In this document: positions 1 through 6,242 of the stretch, piece by piece
Numbering within the stretch: the stretch's first letter is position 1
Layout: each line of letters starts with the position of its first letter
From: a virus
Virus record (IMG/VR): IMGVR_UViG_3300034104_002502
Coordinates: 1 to 24,928 of that record
Direction: 5' to 3' (one strand)
DNA length: 24,928 nucleotides
Made by a program: the position numbers and the translations under genes
Notes under the pieces: model-generated
Database searches by the model: none
What the model was told of the DNA's origin: nothing
What the model saw: only the letters and a program-made list of their open reading frames with translations

Positions 1-461
1 TCGACGTACTCGAAATGGAACCACTCGATGTCCATCTTGGACTGGTTGTAGTGGGTCTTGAGGTCCATGCCCCGGATGCGGGCGATGTTGATCTCGTTCA
101 GGATCGGGTTGTCTGCCTTCACTGCAAACTCTTCGTCGCCGCTCTCGACAGCCAGCTCAATGCCGGCCTCCTGAGCAAACTCGCGATAGTGCTCCGGCGA
201 CATCATGTCTTTGGTGCTGATGCCAAGACACCGGTAGGCCAGACTGTGCAGCGTGCGAAAGAACGGGAAGTCGGTCTCGTGGTTGAGGTTTGGGAACTTC
301 TGGATGGCCCTGTCGCGTGCTTCGGTAGCCGCCTTCTTGGTGAAAGCAAAGTAGCCGATCTTCATCGGGTGCACGTTGTTGGCCAGCTCGGTCTCAACAA
401 TGTTCAAAAGAAACGTCGTCTTGCCAGAGCCCGGTGGGCCGAACACTTTGGTGATGTTCAT
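1..461 (-). CDS. UvrD-like SF1 helicase, N-terminal part (cut by the left edge)
   Basis: About 153 residues are visible, read from an ATG at 461, and the frame stays open to base 1, so the C-terminal part is missing. The protein begins MNITKVFGPPGSGKTT, a Walker A loop at residues 8-16. It is followed by FAFTKKAATEAR, the UvrD/Rep motif Ia pattern, and then FRTLHSLAYRCLG, the motif Ib pattern. Together these identify the N-terminal RecA-like domain of a superfamily 1A helicase (UvrD/Rep/Dda group), which would unwind DNA 3'-5' during replication or recombination. The DExx box and the second RecA domain would lie to the left. The ATG overlaps the stop of the upstream 78-aa gene as ATGA, so translation is probably coupled. 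Its place after a primase supports a replisome role. A Dda-like recombination helicase is the main alternative. Confidence 0.85.
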   Translation of the reverse strand, partial: MNITKVFGPPGSGKTTFLLNIVETELANNVHPMKIGYFAFTKKAATEARDRAIQKFPNLNHETDFPFFRTLHSLAYRCLGISTKDMMSPEHYREFAQEAGIELAVESGDEEFAVKADNPILNEINIARIRGMDLKTHYNQSKMDIEWFHFEYV

Positions 462-694
462 TCTTCGTCCCACTGGTCATGCGGCCAAACCAGGACGGGG
501 GTGTGCTCACCAACGTATGCCCCTTCAATGTTGAACTCGATGTATTCGCGAGCGTCTTCCGGGTCCATGCCTTCTTTTACAAGGTTGTCCCGAATGATCT
601 CGGCGTCATAGACCAGCACGTCAACCGTGGTGTTGTCGCGCCAAATCATGGCGGGCCCAAGAATCGCATTATCGTGTCCGTCGATTTTTAGCAT
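458..694 (-). CDS. conserved small phage protein, 78 aa
   Basis: This is a 78-residue acidic protein starting MLKIDGHDNAILG and ending PHDQWDEE. The ATG at 694 shares one base with the TGA of the primase gene (TGATG), and its own stop overlaps the next ATG (ATGA), so it sits as a coupled link between primase and helicase. Longer in-frame extensions upstream run antisense-like through Pro/Arg-rich sequence inside the primase gene and are not credible. The pattern VYDAEIIRDNL followed by MDPEDAREYIEFNIEGAYVG recalls a widespread family of short phage proteins in replication clusters, which I recognise only by pattern and for which I know no biochemical function. No membrane segment or metal-binding cluster is visible. 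Its position suggests a helper of the primase or helicase, but that is inference. Confidence 0.8.
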   Translation of the reverse strand: MLKIDGHDNAILGPAMIWRDNTTVDVLVYDAEIIRDNLVKEGMDPEDAREYIEFNIEGAYVGEHTPVLVWPHDQWDEE

Positions 695-2226
695 CAGAAT
701 GGGCTCCTGCTGGTCCGTTGTTCGGGGGTTTCGAATGGTGCGTCTTGGCGGTTGTAGCGCGGGATGCGCCAGCACCGTGCAGCGCGGTTCTTGAGGAACA
801 GGCTGATGGGCTCGCCGCCCAGGTCGCGAATGCGCTGGGCCATCTTCGGATGCGTCATGCCCTTGAAGTTGTTGCGCACCAGGTGCGCCTCCAGGTCCTT
901 CATGCGGAAGTAGGTCTTGGCCTCTTCCTCGTCCGTCCATGGGCGGCCCATGAGGATTTCGTCGCGGTCCATTGCTTGCTGCAGGTGCGTGCAGAATTCC
1001 TCAAGCAGGTCGTTGAAGCGGCCGGTGATGCTGGTGTCTTCGCTGGCCTCGGTAATTTGTTCTGTCTCCACCATCTCTTTGAGCAGTGCGTTCAGCATCA
1101 GCTCCCAGTCCTGCTTACGCAGCGTAGGCGGCAGAACGTTGAGCTTTTCAACGCAGGCCTTTTGGAATGCGACCTGAGCAAACAAGCTCTCTGTGTCCAG
1201 CTCGATGCGCTTGCCGTTGATGTCGAGGAACCACAGCGGTGGCTCGGAGTTGTACTTGGACAGCGAGGACATCTGCGGGGAATCTGGCCCGTGAGCCCCG
1301 ATCCCATGTTTGCGTGTCCTGCAAAGGCCGCTGTTGCAAAAGCTGTTGAGCGGTGCGTCCTTGCACTTGTAGCGATACTCTTTCTTGTGCAGCTGCTTGA
1401 CCAGAATCTGGACTTCGTTGTTGGGCAGCGGCGGAGAGACGTACTTGAGGTTGTGCTCTACCAAGGCGTCATCCCAGTGTATGGGGATGACCTTCTTGAG
1501 GTAGATGCCGATGTTGAAGAGGGCGTTGTTGCGTGTGCCTTCTGGCACGCCTTGGGCGCACAGCGCCTGCAGGCAAGGAGGGCCGTCCTTAATCGGATGA
1601 TCGGGAGCCTTGGGCTCTTCGGGAAATCTGAGGTCAGGGTCCTGGACCCATTGGTCGTACAGGGCGTAGAACTCTTCCAGTGTGGCAGCCGTGCCGTCAT
1701 CCTTGATGGCATAGCGGGTGCTCATGTCCCCGCCGAAGTACGGCAGGTTCAGGAAGTTGCCCGTGTCCCCACGGTCAACCAGGATTTCAGCTTGCTTGGG
1801 GAAAATCTCGCGGCCCGCTTCGCCTAACAGGGCGGCGCAGGCCTTGAGAAACCGCTGCATCTCAGCAGCGGGTATGGGTTCTTTGGTGAAGAGGAAGACA
1901 TGCGCGCCACCAGACTTGCTGCGGCACACCACCATCGGGAGCTCAAGGCTCCGCACCTTTTTGATCAGGCCGACGTGGTCCAGTGGATACTGGTCAATGT
2001 CAATACAGCCCCAGATACAGGAGTTATCTGCCCGGATCGGGATAATTCCCAGACTCGGTTCAACGCCCTCAAGGTGTTTGGTCCACAGGTCGTCAGTCGG
2101 TGGCTTGCGCACCACGACGGCCTTACCTGCCTGCTTCCCGTCTCCTCGGGATGATTCGATTTTGTATGTTCCATAGGCGATGTCCAGGCCGGAAAAAATC
2201 GCTTTGAACCTGGTGATGTCGGTCAT
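694..2226 (-). CDS. archaeo-eukaryotic primase (AEP), TOTE-associated type, with PriCT and zinc-binding C-terminal part
   Basis: This 510-aa protein has the hallmarks of an AEP-superfamily primase. WGCIDIDQY (around residues 72-80) gives the metal-binding D76-x-D78 pair, RSKSGGAHVFLF (102-113) gives the catalytic His, and EIFPKQAEILVDRG (140-153) matches the third conserved segment, as in AEP domains of TOTE conflict systems and phage primases. After it comes a PriCT-like helical region (about 228-282, starting EGTRNNALFNIGIYLKK). Next is a probable zinc site, C288-x8-C297-x4-C302-x4-H307. The protein should make primers and perhaps act as a primase-polymerase for phage DNA replication. The ATG at 2226 follows AGAAAGAAGAA, a weak Shine-Dalgarno. 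No helicase domain is fused, so unwinding is presumably supplied by the neighbouring UvrD-like or SNF2 proteins. The AEP assignment is strong; the TOTE subgroup is a motif-based judgement. Confidence 0.9.
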   Translation of the reverse strand: MTDITRFKAIFSGLDIAYGTYKIESSRGDGKQAGKAVVVRKPPTDDLWTKHLEGVEPSLGIIPIRADNSCIWGCIDIDQYPLDHVGLIKKVRSLELPMVVCRSKSGGAHVFLFTKEPIPAAEMQRFLKACAALLGEAGREIFPKQAEILVDRGDTGNFLNLPYFGGDMSTRYAIKDDGTAATLEEFYALYDQWVQDPDLRFPEEPKAPDHPIKDGPPCLQALCAQGVPEGTRNNALFNIGIYLKKVIPIHWDDALVEHNLKYVSPPLPNNEVQILVKQLHKKEYRYKCKDAPLNSFCNSGLCRTRKHGIGAHGPDSPQMSSLSKYNSEPPLWFLDINGKRIELDTESLFAQVAFQKACVEKLNVLPPTLRKQDWELMLNALLKEMVETEQITEASEDTSITGRFNDLLEEFCTHLQQAMDRDEILMGRPWTDEEEAKTYFRMKDLEAHLVRNNFKGMTHPKMAQRIRDLGGEPISLFLKNRAARCWRIPRYNRQDAPFETPEQRTSRSPF

Positions 2227-2330
2227 TTCTTCTTTCTAGTGAGGTGGGGCCTACTCAAGCCGAAAGGGGTACCCGTAGACTGCCAACCAAGAGCTACTTG
2301 GCGTGCAACAACTATCAGTCTCCCGGACAT
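2223..2330 (-). CDS. possible 35-aa mini-ORF upstream of the primase
   Basis: In the 119-base gap between the 257-aa gene and the primase, an ATG at 2330 opens a 35-codon frame. It starts MSGRLIVVARQ and ends HLTRKKK, and its TGA overlaps the primase start as ATGA. The exact overlap, typical of this operon, is the main reason to list it. The product would be basic and lacks a recognisable domain. Against it, the ribosome-binding site is only a GGGG run 8 bases upstream inside a hairpin, and the codon choice is less GC-rich at third positions than in the neighbours. It may be a leader peptide that couples translation into the primase, or it may be chance. Confidence 0.28.
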   Translation of the reverse strand: MSGRLIVVARQVALGWQSTGTPFGLSRPHLTRKKK

Positions 2331-2346
2331 TTTCGGCCCCGAAAAT
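2329..2346 (-). promoter_or_regulatory. hairpin just after the 257-aa gene
   Basis: An inverted repeat with 8-base arms (ATTTTCGG and CCGAAAAT) and a 2-base centre lies directly at the TGA of the 257-aa gene. In RNA it would form a 7-bp stem with a 4-base loop. No U-tract follows on the minus strand, so it is not a standard intrinsic terminator. It could be a transcript-processing or attenuation element, or it could mask the start of the mini-ORF that begins inside its right arm. Confidence 0.35.
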
Positions 2347-3119
2347 CAGAATGGCGCTGGACCGTTACCGGCTGCCCCAGTTTCGCTTTCGTGTTTCACT
2401 TTCACGTCACCCGCGCCGACCGACTGCGCGAATGCTTTGGAAGCATTGTAAATGTCAGCGGACTCGACAGGGCCGGTGCGCTCGACTTCCCAGCCATACC
2501 ACTTGCCTTTGTCGTTGGACTCAGCAACTGATGTCAGCTGATACATCTGACTGTACATAGGAGGCGTGAACAGTCCGTTCTTGCCCTGCAACTTGACCGA
2601 CTGCATCATGGAGTTCCACTTGCGGCTTTTCTTCAGCTGCGTCGACTTCATGGTAATCATGGCGGGCTCAGGCACGCCTGTCTCGCTCACAATCATCACG
2701 TAGTAGTTGGCGGTGTTCTCGATGTAGTTGCCGTTGTCCAGATAGTCCTTGTTGTCGCCAGGCTCCTTGTGGGTCTGGGACAGGATGTCACTGGTTGCAG
2801 GGTAGATGTGCACGGGTGCACCACTGCCTTGGCCACGTGGGGCCCACTCGATGTATTGGCGCACGTATGCGCAAGGTACAACAGCGATGCCTTTCTTGCC
2901 GTCATACAGCTCGCCCGTTACCGAGTTGAGCATCATGCCGGGCAAAGCGCCGTCCATCTCACCCACTTCAGGGCTGGTGCTGGTCAGCAGGCGCAAGAAC
3001 GGCAGTGCATAGTCGTCTTGCGTCATGCCGTCAAAGCCGGCTCCAGCGTCCATCTCCAGGTCGCTCATGATTGCCAGTGCGGTGCTGGCAGTCTGTTCCG
3101 CGATTTCGTTCTTAGCCAT
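2346..3119 (-). CDS. phage replication-cluster protein, 257 aa, function unknown (possible ssDNA-binding protein)
   Basis: This 257-residue soluble protein starts MAKNEIAEQTAST. It has a short flexible N-terminus, a globular core rich in aromatic residues (for example YVRQYIEWAPRG near 87-98 and KWYGWEVER near 207-215), and a flexible acidic-to-polar tail ending GNGPAPF. A core plus loose tail ending in Pro-x-Phe recalls the layout of single-stranded DNA-binding proteins, whose tails usually end in IPF, but the strongly acidic tail is missing and I cannot recognise an OB-fold from sequence. The start at 3119 has AAGGA 9 bases upstream. It lies between a coiled-coil protein and the primase, where phages often place an SSB or recombination mediator. 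I recognise the general type from aquatic phages only as an uncharacterised family. Confidence 0.8.
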   Translation of the reverse strand: MAKNEIAEQTASTALAIMSDLEMDAGAGFDGMTQDDYALPFLRLLTSTSPEVGEMDGALPGMMLNSVTGELYDGKKGIAVVPCAYVRQYIEWAPRGQGSGAPVHIYPATSDILSQTHKEPGDNKDYLDNGNYIENTANYYVMIVSETGVPEPAMITMKSTQLKKSRKWNSMMQSVKLQGKNGLFTPPMYSQMYQLTSVAESNDKGKWYGWEVERTGPVESADIYNASKAFAQSVGAGDVKVKHESETGAAGNGPAPF

Positions 3120-3136
3120 GATTCGTGTTCCTTGTT

Positions 3137-3691
3137 TCAGTTTGATTTGATGACAGCTTTTTGGCCAATGAATACGCCAAAGAGCTCAGTGTCGACGGGC
3201 TCACCCTTCTCGACACGTTCTTTAACCCAGGCCTTGAGAGTCTGGGGTTCTATCTTCTGTGCCTGCTCGGCCGGGTAGCCTTGCGTGCCCAGGAGATTCA
3301 GCAGACGAACGCACAGCTCGTCTTCGTTGCGGCCAAAGCGGACGCTAACGGTGTTCTTGATAATGTCGTCAAAGCCGTGGTCACGCAGCCATTGGTAGGC
3401 TTCGGCCTGTCGTGCTTTTGGAATGCTCGCTCCGTAGAACGGCTTGATGTCAATGCTACTGCCATCTTCCATGACGAACTTCTTCATCCCTGATTCGGCC
3501 ATGGCCTCGGGGATAGTCTGCTCGGTGAGCTTGCGGTACTGCTCGGATCGCTCAGACAGAACTTCTTCCATCTCAGCAATCTCCTTTTCAAGCATCTTGG
3601 CACGCTTGGCTAGGCCAGCAATACCAGTCACTTGCTCGTCAGATACCTTCAACGCACCTGCGTCATCTTCAAATAAATTCGTAAGACTCAT
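3137..3691 (-). CDS. coiled-coil phage protein, 184 aa, function unknown (Gam-like layout)
   Basis: This 184-aa protein has a predicted N-terminal coiled coil (about residues 25-60, rich in Glu/Lys/Leu heptads such as KRAKMLEKEIAEMEEVL). A small mixed region follows, with SSIDIKPFYGASIP (78-91) and AYQWLRDHGFDDIIKNTV, and then a helical C-terminus (LKAWVKERVEKGEPV). A long helix followed by a small alpha/beta part resembles the layout of Mu Gam-type DNA-end-protecting proteins, but I see no decisive motif, so this is a weak comparison. The ATG at 3691 is chosen because AAAGGAG sits 6 bases upstream, inside the end of the 114-aa gene, giving a 23-base gene overlap. Membership in the early operon suggests a DNA metabolism or host takeover role. 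Confidence 0.82.
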   Translation of the reverse strand: MSLTNLFEDDAGALKVSDEQVTGIAGLAKRAKMLEKEIAEMEEVLSERSEQYRKLTEQTIPEAMAESGMKKFVMEDGSSIDIKPFYGASIPKARQAEAYQWLRDHGFDDIIKNTVSVRFGRNEDELCVRLLNLLGTQGYPAEQAQKIEPQTLKAWVKERVEKGEPVDTELFGVFIGQKAVIKSN

Positions 3692-4013
3692 CTATTTCTC
3701 CTTTCTTGAATAAATCAACCTCCAGTGGAATGTAGCGACGCTCGCGCTTATCCCACTTGAGGCACTTAAAGCGGCCATTGTTTTTACTGGCAGCTACTGC
3801 ACAGGCAATGCCTATGGCAGACGGGTCACCAATGAGGAGCAAGAAGTCCTCATCGGTAAATTTCTCCAGCTTGCGCTGGATGCGGCGGACTGTCGGCACA
3901 ACAGAGAAAGCTATCTGCGCGTTGGGCGGCAGAATAGTTTCGATCTGGCCATAGTCCAGAGCGCTTGCGATGTTGTGTTGCGTAGTCTCCGAGACGACGT
4001 AAACCTTTGGCAC
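3669..4013 (-). CDS. conserved phage protein, 114 aa, first gene of the minus-strand early operon
   Basis: The first gene of the leftward operon encodes 114 residues beginning MPKVYVVSETTQHN. A beta-rich start is followed by FTDEDFLLLIGDPSAIGIACAVAA (split here as LLLIGDPSAIG and IACAVAA) and the segment NNGRFKCLKWDKRERRYIPLEVDL. This combination is common in small proteins of phage early regions, where it is annotated only as hypothetical. The start codon is GTG at 4011-4013, supported by AAAGGAG 8 bases upstream; no ATG in the frame has such a site. Its 3' end overlaps the next gene by 23 bases and contains that gene's ribosome-binding site. Leading the operon next to the divergent promoter, it should be expressed early. 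No enzymatic motif is visible. Confidence 0.82.
   Translation of the reverse strand: MPKVYVVSETTQHNIASALDYGQIETILPPNAQIAFSVVPTVRRIQRKLEKFTDEDFLLLIGDPSAIGIACAVAASKNNGRFKCLKWDKRERRYIPLEVDLFKKGEIDESYEFI
3694..3706 (-). promoter_or_regulatory. ribosome-binding module, copy 1
   Basis: AGAAAGGAGAAAT on the minus strand lies just before the ATG at 3691 and inside the preceding gene. The same 13 bases recur before the GTG at 4013, and a 12/13 variant precedes the primase. It contains the Shine-Dalgarno AAGGAG and decides the start of the 184-aa gene. Confidence 0.75.
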
Positions 4014-4017
4014 GTGA

Positions 4018-4030
4018 ATTTCTCCTTTCT
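4018..4030 (-). promoter_or_regulatory. ribosome-binding module, copy 2
   Basis: This is an exact second copy of AGAAAGGAGAAAT on the minus strand, 5 bases before the GTG start at 4013. It supports that unusual start codon. Confidence 0.75.
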
Positions 4031-4044
4031 GAATTCGAGGGGCC

Positions 4045-4054
4045 AGTGTACACT
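4045..4054. promoter_or_regulatory. perfect 10-bp palindrome AGTGTACACT, operator candidate
   Basis: AGTGTACACT is its own reverse complement and sits in the 85-base gap between the divergent early operons. Because it is symmetric, it offers a TACACT -10-like box on both strands (4045-4050 on minus, 4049-4054 on plus). It could therefore be a shared core of overlapping divergent promoters or a dimeric repressor site. The plus-strand -35 position is poor (TTTCTG), so the rightward promoter is less certain. Confidence 0.45.
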
Positions 4055-4074
4055 ATCTTTTCAGGGCATTGCAA
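4045..4074 (-). promoter_or_regulatory. early promoter of the leftward operon
   Basis: On the minus strand, TTGCAA at 4069-4074 (-35-like, 4/6) and TACACT at 4045-4050 (-10-like, 4/6) are separated by 18 bases. Transcription would start near 4038, about 25 bases before the GTG of the 114-aa gene and just upstream of its ribosome-binding site. The region lies between divergent genes, where a promoter is required. The boxes are imperfect, so this is a moderate call. Confidence 0.5.
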
Positions 4075-4098
4075 CCCCCTGCCAGAAAGATATACATC

Positions 4099-5550
4099 AT
4101 GGACCAATTTTTATCGACCTACCCCTTCAAGAACAAGCCGTTCGTTCATCAACAGGCTTACCTTCAGCGCTTCTGGGAATACCCAGTAGCAGCCCTCTTT
4201 GCCGACATGGGCACAGGCAAGAGCTTCATGCTGATCAACAACGTAGCCATGCTCTACGACAGGGGCAAGATCAACGGGTTTTTGATCGTAGCGCCAAAAG
4301 GCGTCTACCGCAACTGGTTTGACACCGAAATCCCCAAACACTTGCCGGAGCACGTGGTCTATCGCATGGCCATCTGGAATCCGTCGCCCCGCAAGGCCGA
4401 GCAAAAGGCGATGGACGACCTGTTCACCGTCACAGAGGACCTCAAAATCCTGGTGATGAACGTCGAGGCTTTCAGCACGGCCAAGGGCACGGCCTACGCC
4501 AAGCGCTTTTTGCTTGTGCACAACGCCATGATGGCGATCGACGAGAGCACCACCATCAAGACGCACACCTCTGCGCGCAGCAAGAACACTGAAAAGGTGG
4601 GCCGTGGCGCGCGATTCAGGCGCATCCTCACGGGCTCCCCGGTCACCAAGAGCCCGATGGACCTGTACCAGCAGTGTGCGTTCCTGTCGGACGGGTGCCT
4701 GAACGTCAGCAGCTTCTACGTCTTCCAGGCCCGCTACTGTGTCACCGTGGAGCGCCAGCTCAACACCCACAGCTTCAAGCAGGTGGTGGGCTACAGGCGT
4801 CTGGACGAGCTCAAGGAAAAGCTCGACCGCTTCGCGTTCCGCGTGAAAAAGGAAGAGTGCCTGGACCTGCCCGACAAGCTCTACATCAAGCGCGAGGTGG
4901 ACCTGACGCCCGAGCAGCTCAAAGCCTACAACGAGATGAAAGCCTACGCGATGGCGCAGATTGAGGGCGGCTTGGTGAGCACGGTGAACGCGCTCACGCA
5001 GATCATGCGCCTGCACCAGATCGTCTGTGGCCACGTGAAGCTGGACGACGGCACGGTGCTGGAGCTGCCCAACAAGCGCATGGACGAGCTGCTGGCGGTT
5101 GTCGAGGAGACGGACGGCAAGATCATCATTTGGGCCAACTACCGCCACGACATCGAGGCCATCAAGATCGCCCTGTCCAAAGAGTACGGCATGAACAGCG
5201 TGGGCATGTACTTCGGCGACACGGACATGGACGAGCGCAAGCGCGTGGTGGAGGAGTTCCAAAATCCTGACAGCGAGATGCGCTTTTTCGTCGGCAACCC
5301 CAGCACTGGCGGCTACGGCCTGACGCTGACAGCGGCCCACACCATGGTCTACTACAGCAACAGCTTTGACCTGGAAAAGCGCCTGCAGTCCGAGGACCGT
5401 GCACACCGCATTGGCCAGACCAAGAACGTCACCTACATTGACCTGATCGCCGTGGGCACCGTGGACGAGAAGATCGTCAAGGCCCTGCGCTCAAAGATTG
5501 ACATCGCAACCCAGGTGCTGGGAGAGGAGTTCAAACAATGGCTTATCTGA
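4099..5550 (+). CDS. SNF2-type SF2 helicase/ATPase
   Basis: This 483-aa protein, starting MDQFLSTYPF, has a full set of SF2/SNF2 motifs. These are DMGTGKS (Walker A, 36-42), LIVAPKGVYRNW (motif Ia, 62-73), DEST (motif II, 148-151), LTGSP (motif III, 177-181), GGYGLTLTAA (motif V, 403-412) and QSEDRAHRIGQ (motif VI, 430-440). SNF2-like phage proteins are ATP-driven DNA translocases or helicases acting in replication, recombination or fork remodelling. I chose the ATG at 4099, with AGAAAG 9 bases upstream, over an in-frame TTG at 4069. Motif II is DEST rather than the DEAH/DEGH common in cellular SNF2 proteins. The two RecA lobes are complete and no accessory nuclease or chromatin domain is fused. 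It is the first gene of the rightward early operon and overlaps the exonuclease gene by 13 bases. Confidence 0.92.
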   Translation: MDQFLSTYPFKNKPFVHQQAYLQRFWEYPVAALFADMGTGKSFMLINNVAMLYDRGKINGFLIVAPKGVYRNWFDTEIPKHLPEHVVYRMAIWNPSPRKAEQKAMDDLFTVTEDLKILVMNVEAFSTAKGTAYAKRFLLVHNAMMAIDESTTIKTHTSARSKNTEKVGRGARFRRILTGSPVTKSPMDLYQQCAFLSDGCLNVSSFYVFQARYCVTVERQLNTHSFKQVVGYRRLDELKEKLDRFAFRVKKEECLDLPDKLYIKREVDLTPEQLKAYNEMKAYAMAQIEGGLVSTVNALTQIMRLHQIVCGHVKLDDGTVLELPNKRMDELLAVVEETDGKIIIWANYRHDIEAIKIALSKEYGMNSVGMYFGDTDMDERKRVVEEFQNPDSEMRFFVGNPSTGGYGLTLTAAHTMVYYSNSFDLEKRLQSEDRAHRIGQTKNVTYIDLIAVGTVDEKIVKALRSKIDIATQVLGEEFKQWLI

Positions 5551-6242
5551 TCCCATGGTCCAGCCGCTTTGAGTACAAAAAACTTGAGCGCATTGACGCG
5601 CCCACGGGCCGCATGTATGTCCTGGCAGATGGCAGTCGTGTCCCGTCGGTGACAACCGTCTTGGATCGCACCAAAGACAAGGCCGCCTTGCAGGAGTGGG
5701 CAGACAGGGTTGGCCAAGCCGAGGCCGATCGCCAGAAAGCAGAGGCCTCTTGGGTGGGCACGCACATGCACCTGGCGCTTGAGCACATCTTGAGCGGCGA
5801 GCCGTGGGCCGTGAGTCCTGACTGGCTGGCCATGAGGGGCTACGAGATGGCGTTCCGCTTGGCCAACCGGTACTTCGGTGCAATCTCCGAGATTCACGGG
5901 TCGGAGGTGTCACTGCACTACGGCCAGCAGTACGCCGGCTCCACTGACCTGGTGGCCACGTACCGTGGAAAGCTGGCCATTGTGGACTTCAAGCAGTCGG
6001 TCAAGCCCAAGCGCCACGAGCACATCACCGACTACTTCCACCAGCTCGCAGCATATGCAGTGGCGCATGATTGGATGTACGGCACCGACATTGACTTCGG
6101 TGCGGTGCTGATTTCTGTGCAGGACGGCACAACGCAGGAGTTCACCACCACGGGTCGAGAGTGGCGAAACTTCAAGACCCAGTGGATGGCGAGACTTACC
6201 TTGGCGCAGCAGGCTGTTGTTGCTGAGAAGCAAGGCCGCTGA
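5538..6242 (+). CDS. PD-(D/E)XK exonuclease, RecB/MGME1-like
   Basis: This 234-aa protein has the motif order of the RecB/Cas4/MGME1-like nucleases. RVPSVTTVLDRT (34-45) is followed by GTHMHLALEH (74-83, with the conserved His 78). Then come E123, GSTDLVA (134-140, catalytic D137), AIVDFKQS (147-154, the D150-x-K152 catalytic pair) and the QLAAYA helix (169-174) with the motif-IV Gln. Such phage enzymes degrade single- or double-stranded ends during recombination, replication repair or host DNA breakdown. The ATG at 5538 has GAGGAG 8 bases upstream and overlaps the helicase stop by 13 bases, so helicase and nuclease are co-translated and may work together. There is no iron-sulphur cysteine cluster like that of Cas4. 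The 3' end overlaps the oppositely directed virion gene by 47 bases. Confidence 0.9.
   Translation: MAYLIPWSSRFEYKKLERIDAPTGRMYVLADGSRVPSVTTVLDRTKDKAALQEWADRVGQAEADRQKAEASWVGTHMHLALEHILSGEPWAVSPDWLAMRGYEMAFRLANRYFGAISEIHGSEVSLHYGQQYAGSTDLVATYRGKLAIVDFKQSVKPKRHEHITDYFHQLAAYAVAHDWMYGTDIDFGAVLISVQDGTTQEFTTTGREWRNFKTQWMARLTLAQQAVVAEKQGR

Noticed and set aside
718-1827. 369-codon plus-strand frame over the primase
   Set aside because: It is antisense to a gene with clear AEP motifs and looks like a codon-bias shadow.
4069-4098. TTG start at 4069 for the SNF2 helicase
   Set aside because: It lies in the promoter region and has no binding site; the ATG at 4099 has AGAAAG at suitable spacing.
4111-5406. 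Long open frame (431 codons) antisense to the SNF2 helicase
   Set aside because: It mirrors the helicase in a GC-rich region, has His/Val/Leu-rich shadow composition, no ribosome-binding site, and covers a gene with a complete motif set.
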